A stretch of DNA of 64,000 nucleotides from Salvelinus alpinus (Eukaryota; Chordata; Actinopteri; Salmoniformes; Salmonidae), in NCBI RefSeq assembly GCF_045679555.1, contig NC_092120.1, positions 8,607,805-8,671,804 on the forward strand. The letters are read 5' to 3'. The position numbers and the translations under genes were made by a program. The notes under the pieces were generated by a model. It worked only from the letters and a program-made list of their open reading frames with translations, had not been told where the DNA came from and did not search any database. Below, one piece after another: positions 60,501-64,000 of the stretch; the first letter of the stretch is position 1, and the number at the start of each line of letters is the position of its first letter.

Positions 60501-63218
60501 GGTGGTTAGTGCCTGTCGCTATCCACCAGAGCACTGTGATTGGTTGGTCAGCCAATCAATAAAGAGCCCAAAATGTTTTGACCCTTACTCTAAAACAAAC
60601 CGGTACAGTACAACCCACCCAACTCACCAGGTCTGTACTGAGAATAACTCTACCCTAACCACAGTACAACCAACTCACCAGGTCTGTATTGAGAATAACT
60701 CTACCCTAACCACAGTACAACCAACTCACCAGGTCTGTACTGAGAATAACTCTACCCTAAACACAGTACAACCAACTCACCAGGTCTGTACTGAGAATAA
60801 CTCTACCCTAACCACAGTACAACCAACTCACCAGGTCTGTACTGAGAATAACTCTACCCTAACCAGAGTACAACCAACTCACCAGGTCTGTACTGAGAAT
60901 AACTCTACCCTAACCACAGTACAACCAACTCACCAGGTCTGTACTGAGAATAACTCTACCCTAACCACAGTACAACCAACTCACCAGGTCTGTACTGAGA
61001 ATAACTCTACCCTAACCACAGTACAACCAACTCACCAGGTCTGTACTGAGAATAACTCTACCCTAACCAGAGTACAACCAACTCACCAGGTCTGTACTCC
61101 TCTCTAGCGGTGTTGATCTGGATCTCGGTCTCGGCTGAGATCTGTAGTTTCTGTGTGACGTCCTCGGCGGTGCGCTTGGTGTTGCCCAGGACGATGATGA
61201 GGCTCTCGTCGTCCACCAGGGAACCCTGGGTAGAGGTCAGACGATACAGCAGGTTGTCCTCCAGCTCTTTCATCTTCCTCTTGTTGGCCGTTACATCTTC
61301 CAGCAGGTCTGTGCGCTCCTTCTCCAACTCCTAGATATACCAGGGATAGATAAGAGCACTGTTCAGACACATACACTAATGTCCTTGTTGGCCGTCACAT
61401 CCTCCAGCAGGTCCGTATACTCCTTCTCCAACAGGCAGAAACACCGGTCAGACACAGCTCAGAACAGGAGAGTTCCCACCTGGACAAAAGGAACACCTAT
61501 GTGAGAATGCTATTCATTGACTACAGCTCAGCGTTCAACACCATAGTGCCCTCAAAGCTCATCAATAAGCTATGGACCTTGGGACTAAACACCTCCCTCT
61601 ACAACTGGATTCTGGACTTCCTGACGGGCCGCCCCCAGGTGGTAAGGGTAGGTAACAACCCATCCGTCACACTGATCCTCAACACAGGGGCCCCTCAGGG
61701 GTGCGTGCTCAGTCCCCTCCTGTACTCCCTGTTCACTCATGACTGCAAGGCCAGGCACGACTCCAGCACCATCATTAAATTTGCCGATGACACAACAGTG
61801 GTAGGCCTGATCACCGACAACGACGAGACATCCTATAGGGAGGAGGTCAGAGACCTGGCCGTGTGGTGCCAGGACAACAACCTCTCTCAACGTGATCAAG
61901 ACAAAGGAGATGATTGTGGACTACAGGAAAAAGAGGACCGAGCTCGCCCCCATTCTCATTGACGGGGCTGCAGTGGAGCAGGTTGAGAGCTTCAAGTTCC
62001 TTGGTGTCCACATCACCAACAAACTAACATGGTCCAAGCACACCAAGACAGTGTCTCAGGAGACTGAAAAGATTTGGCATGGGTCCTCAGATCCTCAAAA
62101 GGTTCTACAGCTGCACCATTGAGAGCATCTTGACTGGTTGCATCACTGCCTGGTATGGAAACTGCTCGGCCTCCGACCGCAAGGCACTACAGAGGAAACT
62201 GCTCGGCCTCCGACCGCAAGGCACTATATCAGGCGGTGCCAGAGGAAGGCCCTAAAAATTGTCAAAGACTCCAGCCACCTTAGTTATAGACTGTTCTCTC
62301 TGCTAACGCACAGCAAGCGGTACCGAAGCGCCAAGTCTAGTTCCAAGAGGCTTCTAAACAGCTTCTACTCCCAAGCCATAAGACTCCTGAACATCAGGTC
62401 AAATGGCTACCCAGACTATTTGCATTGCCACCCCCCCCCCCTCTTTACACCACTGCTACTCTCTGTTGTCATCTATGCTTATTCACTTTAATAACTCTAC
62501 CTACATGTACATACTACCTCAACTAACCGGTGCCCCCGCACATTGACTCTGTCTCGGTACCCCCCTGTATATAGTCTCGCTGTTGTTATTTTACTGCTGC
62601 TCTTTAATTACTTGTTACTTTTATCTCTTATTCTTATCCGTATTTTTTTTAACCGCATTGTTGGTTAGGGGCTCATAAGTAAGCATTTCACTGTAAGGTG
62701 AAACACCTGTTGTATTCGGCGCATGTGACTAATAACATTTGATTTGATTTCAGACCAACAGCAAGAGATAAACAGGCACACCATTCAGACAGACACTGAT
62801 TTTGGGGGTCATTTTTCAGGTCATATTAACATTTCTCTGCATACAGACCTGGCTGGGTTCATGCTCTCTGTGTTCATTTGATTCAGTGCATTTCACAATG
62901 GGTGGTCACAGTCATTATGTACAATTCTAATAAAGGCTCACTATTAAACAACTACAACAAAATGACTTTTTGTTGATACATTCAAATGTTTTTATCCATG
63001 ATTTCATAAGCATATGATTGGACGTGGTTCCTGACCTGTTTCTCAGTGAGGATGACCCGTCCCAGCAGCTGGTCCTCCAGACCCCTCATGGTGACAGTGA
63101 AGTCTATGATTGAGGTGCGGGCGCTGATCTCTGGGGTGTACGCAGGGTTGGGGAGCTTAGTGGTCACATAAAGACGGAACCCCCTCATCACATCCACCTC
63201 CTTGTCTCCCACTTTCAC
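54558..63218 (-). CDS. dnah5: Axonemal dynein heavy chain, C-terminal 15 exons (5' part outside window)
   Basis: Minus-strand exons in transcription order: 63036-63218, 61087-61330, 60246-60360, 59766-59956, 59517-59638, 59066-59215, 58625-58870, 57975-58194, 57366-57571, 57027-57230, 56547-56762, 55597-55809, 55351-55503, 54954-55185, 54558-54709. All have GT-AG sites, and the phases join to exactly 948 codons plus TAA. The first four to five exons cover the end of AAA5 and a coiled segment ([20 protein letters not shown]). Then comes AAA6: [56 protein letters not shown] and [19 protein letters not shown]. The C-terminal domain follows ([65 protein letters not shown]) and ends [10 protein letters not shown]. 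Outer-arm heavy chains drive ciliary and flagellar beating by ATP-powered sliding. Sequence fits DNAH5 best and DNAH8 is the close alternative. No lesion was seen. Confidence 0.92.
55978..56346 (+). mobile_element. Dispersed salmonid repeat with short inverted ends
   Basis: Begins GTGTCACGCCCTGACC and ends GAACGTGACAC, sharing an 8-bp inverted terminus (GTGTCACG/CGTGACAC), with TAT on both sides. The interior has two nested palindromes (GTCACGCCCTGACC...GGTTAGGTCAGGGCGTGAC and CAATCAGAGACAG...TCTCTGATTGGG). It resembles a very common salmonid repeat, class uncertain. It lies in the dynein intron between the exons at 55597 and 56547. Confidence 0.65.
57591..57880. repeat. 96-bp TAGGGTTAGG-type minisatellite in a dynein intron, 3 copies
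   Basis: Units start at 57591, 57687 and 57783 with GCTAGGGTTAGGATTA and contain TTGAACCGGGATATGGACAT and CTAGGGTTAGGGTTGAACTG. Telomere-like hexamers are scattered within each unit. It begins 20 bp from the exon 57366-57571, on its acceptor side. As 96 is a multiple of three, frames stay open on both strands without being genes. Confidence 0.9.
59348..59450. repeat. 27-bp tandem repeat, 4 copies, in a dynein intron
   Basis: The unit GGGGGCCATGAAACAGACTT plus ATTGAG, with GCGATG and GCGGCC variants, lies between the exons 59066-59215 and 59517-59638. Confidence 0.9.
60603..61099. repeat. 51-bp tandem repeat that includes a dynein splice donor
   Basis: Units begin near 60636, 60687, 60738, 60789, 60840, 60891, 60942, 60993 and 61044 and contain CAACTCACCAGGTCTGTACT. 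On the minus strand this is AGTACAGACCTG|GTGAGTTG, identical to the end and donor of exon 61087-61330. The last copy is the genuine exon end, so the array runs from the real donor into the intron and repeats the donor nine more times. In the + strand one frame stays open because 51 is a multiple of three. Confidence 0.93.
61384..61430 (-). pseudogene. Partial duplicate of a dynein exon
   Basis: On the minus strand about 47 bp encodes [17 protein letters not shown], matching the first codons of exon 61087-61330 ([17 protein letters not shown]) with mostly third-position differences. It lies about 55 bp from the true exon on its acceptor side, lacks the rest of the exon, and is followed by a LINE insertion. 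Confidence 0.75.
61470..62752 (+). mobile_element. L2/Rex-like non-LTR retrotransposon, 5'-truncated, reverse transcriptase remnant
   Basis: Plus-strand coding remnant from about 61480: [45 protein letters not shown], then the RT catalytic FADDTT and [13 protein letters not shown]. Frames change near 61885 and 62060, and a 38-bp segment (ACTGCTCGGCCTCCGACCGC...) is duplicated at about 62160-62230. The 3' end GTGACTAATAACATTTGATTTGATTT is the family tail. It is inserted antisense in the dynein intron and cannot retrotranspose. Confidence 0.87.
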
Positions 63219-63221
63219 CTG

Positions 63222-63437
63222 GTGCAGGAAGAAAGACAGTTATGAAGAGAGAAAGACAGCCATGAAGGGAGAAAGACAGTTATGAAGAGAGAAAGACAGC
63301 CATGAAGGGAGAAAGACAGTTATGAAGAGAGAAAGACAGTTATGAAGAGAGAAAGACAGTTATGAAGAGAGAAAGACAGCCATGAAGGGAGAAAGACAGT
63401 TATGAAGAGAGAAAGACAGTTATGAAGAGAGAAAGAC
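63222..63437. repeat. 20-bp GA-rich tandem repeat next to a dynein splice acceptor
   Basis: About ten copies of GAAAGACAGTTATGAAGAGA, with a GCCATGAAGGGA variant at intervals. On the minus strand it supplies pyrimidine-rich TCTTTC sequence directly upstream of the acceptor of exon 63036-63218. Confidence 0.92.
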
Positions 63438-64000
63438 AATGTGGTTCCACTGGTTACATCAGAAATCATTCCCAAACCACTCCATTGTGACAAAAGCCGT
63501 TGTCCAGATTAAGCAGACCAAGGCCATGTTCAGTTGCCAAACGTTCTTGAACGTTGCAGATAGAAATTCCATGAATAGAGTTGATGTGATTCTTTATTCT
63601 ACATTCTACAGAGAGGCATGTTTGATCTTCATAGCCTATTTCTCTCTGAACGTTCCAAAACGTTCAATCCTGCTGAACGGGATAATGACATATTTTCCTG
63701 ACGTCGTTTTCAACCAGAGAAACGTACCAAGCAATTGTTTGCCAGCAGTGACTGTTATAAGGGTAAATAAAACTACATAGACCACATGAATGTCGAGAGC
63801 TTGGGACTACAAGGTTCTATCTGTAAAAAGATGATTCTGAGATAATTGGCTTTAAAGTTCTGAAACCACATTGGTTTGAATTGTGTCAGCGATTTTTATA
63901 TTGTATTGAAATTAACAACATGAAATGGTGTATTTAGAGTACTATATAGCTAGAGAACATTGAACCGAACAAGGTTATGTCAATAACAACATTTTGACAC
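63438..64000 (-). other. Dynein intron sequence, no exon seen
   Basis: Contains a segment resembling a dispersed salmonid repeat (ACAAAAGCCGTTGTCCAGAT...AACGTTCCAAAACGTTC), then AT-rich sequence to the window end. The preceding dynein exon must lie beyond 64000. Confidence 0.45.

Noticed and set aside
60406-61107. Plus-strand 233-codon Thr/Asn-rich repeat protein
   Set aside because: Produced by the 51-bp repeat, whose length is a multiple of three. The conserved content is the minus-strand splice donor.

Overview
This is vertebrate nuclear DNA, almost certainly from a salmonid fish. The spliced genes are vertebrate genes. The repeats (a tRNA-derived HpaI-type SINE with target-site duplication, Tc1-like transposons with the salmonid-type inverted repeats, L2/Rex-like LINE tails ending in TTTGATTTGATTT, hAT MITEs) form the usual salmonid set. 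No prokaryotic genes, CRISPR arrays or viral genes were seen. Gene calls come from reading splice sites and protein similarity by eye; no search was run.

Layout. (1) 1-6.7 kb: a 2.5-kb pyrimidine minisatellite whose edge carries an antisense LINE tail, itself interrupted by a Tc1 remnant. (2) 6.7-45.5 kb, plus strand: a nectin gene, best matched to nectin-2/PVR. It has V, C2 and C2 immunoglobulin exons, then an intact transmembrane/cytoplasmic terminal exon at 19.4-20.0 kb. A second, alternative set of transmembrane/cytoplasmic exons lies 23 kb further on (43.3-45.5 kb) and carries frame lesions. The introns and probable 3'UTR are packed with minisatellites; the long reading frames inside those arrays are artefacts. 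(3) 47.2-48.3 kb, minus strand: a small four-exon gene, riiad1 (94 aa, RIIa dimerisation/docking fold), with a palindromic RFX-type X-box about 100 bp upstream of its ATG. (4) 50.0-51.0 kb: a broken odorant-receptor-like GPCR pseudogene. (5) 51.6-54.1 kb: a Tc1-like transposon with a dead transposase, a nested 982-bp element flanked by a 9-bp duplication, and a short telomere-like CCCTAA tract inside the transposase. (6) 54.6-63.2 kb, minus strand: the last 15 exons (948 codons plus stop, all phases consistent) of an outer-arm axonemal dynein heavy chain, best matched to dnah5. Its introns hold a LINE, several short tandem repeats and a partial exon copy.

Functionally, the left two thirds is a cell-adhesion gene. 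The right third holds two genes linked to cilia or flagella (riiad1 and dnah5), both on the minus strand. I found no new multi-gene system. The most unusual structures are the 51-bp tandem repeat that multiplies a dnah5 splice donor, the intron that splits the nectin V domain and houses a hAT element, the decaying alternative nectin tail, and the X-box in front of riiad1.
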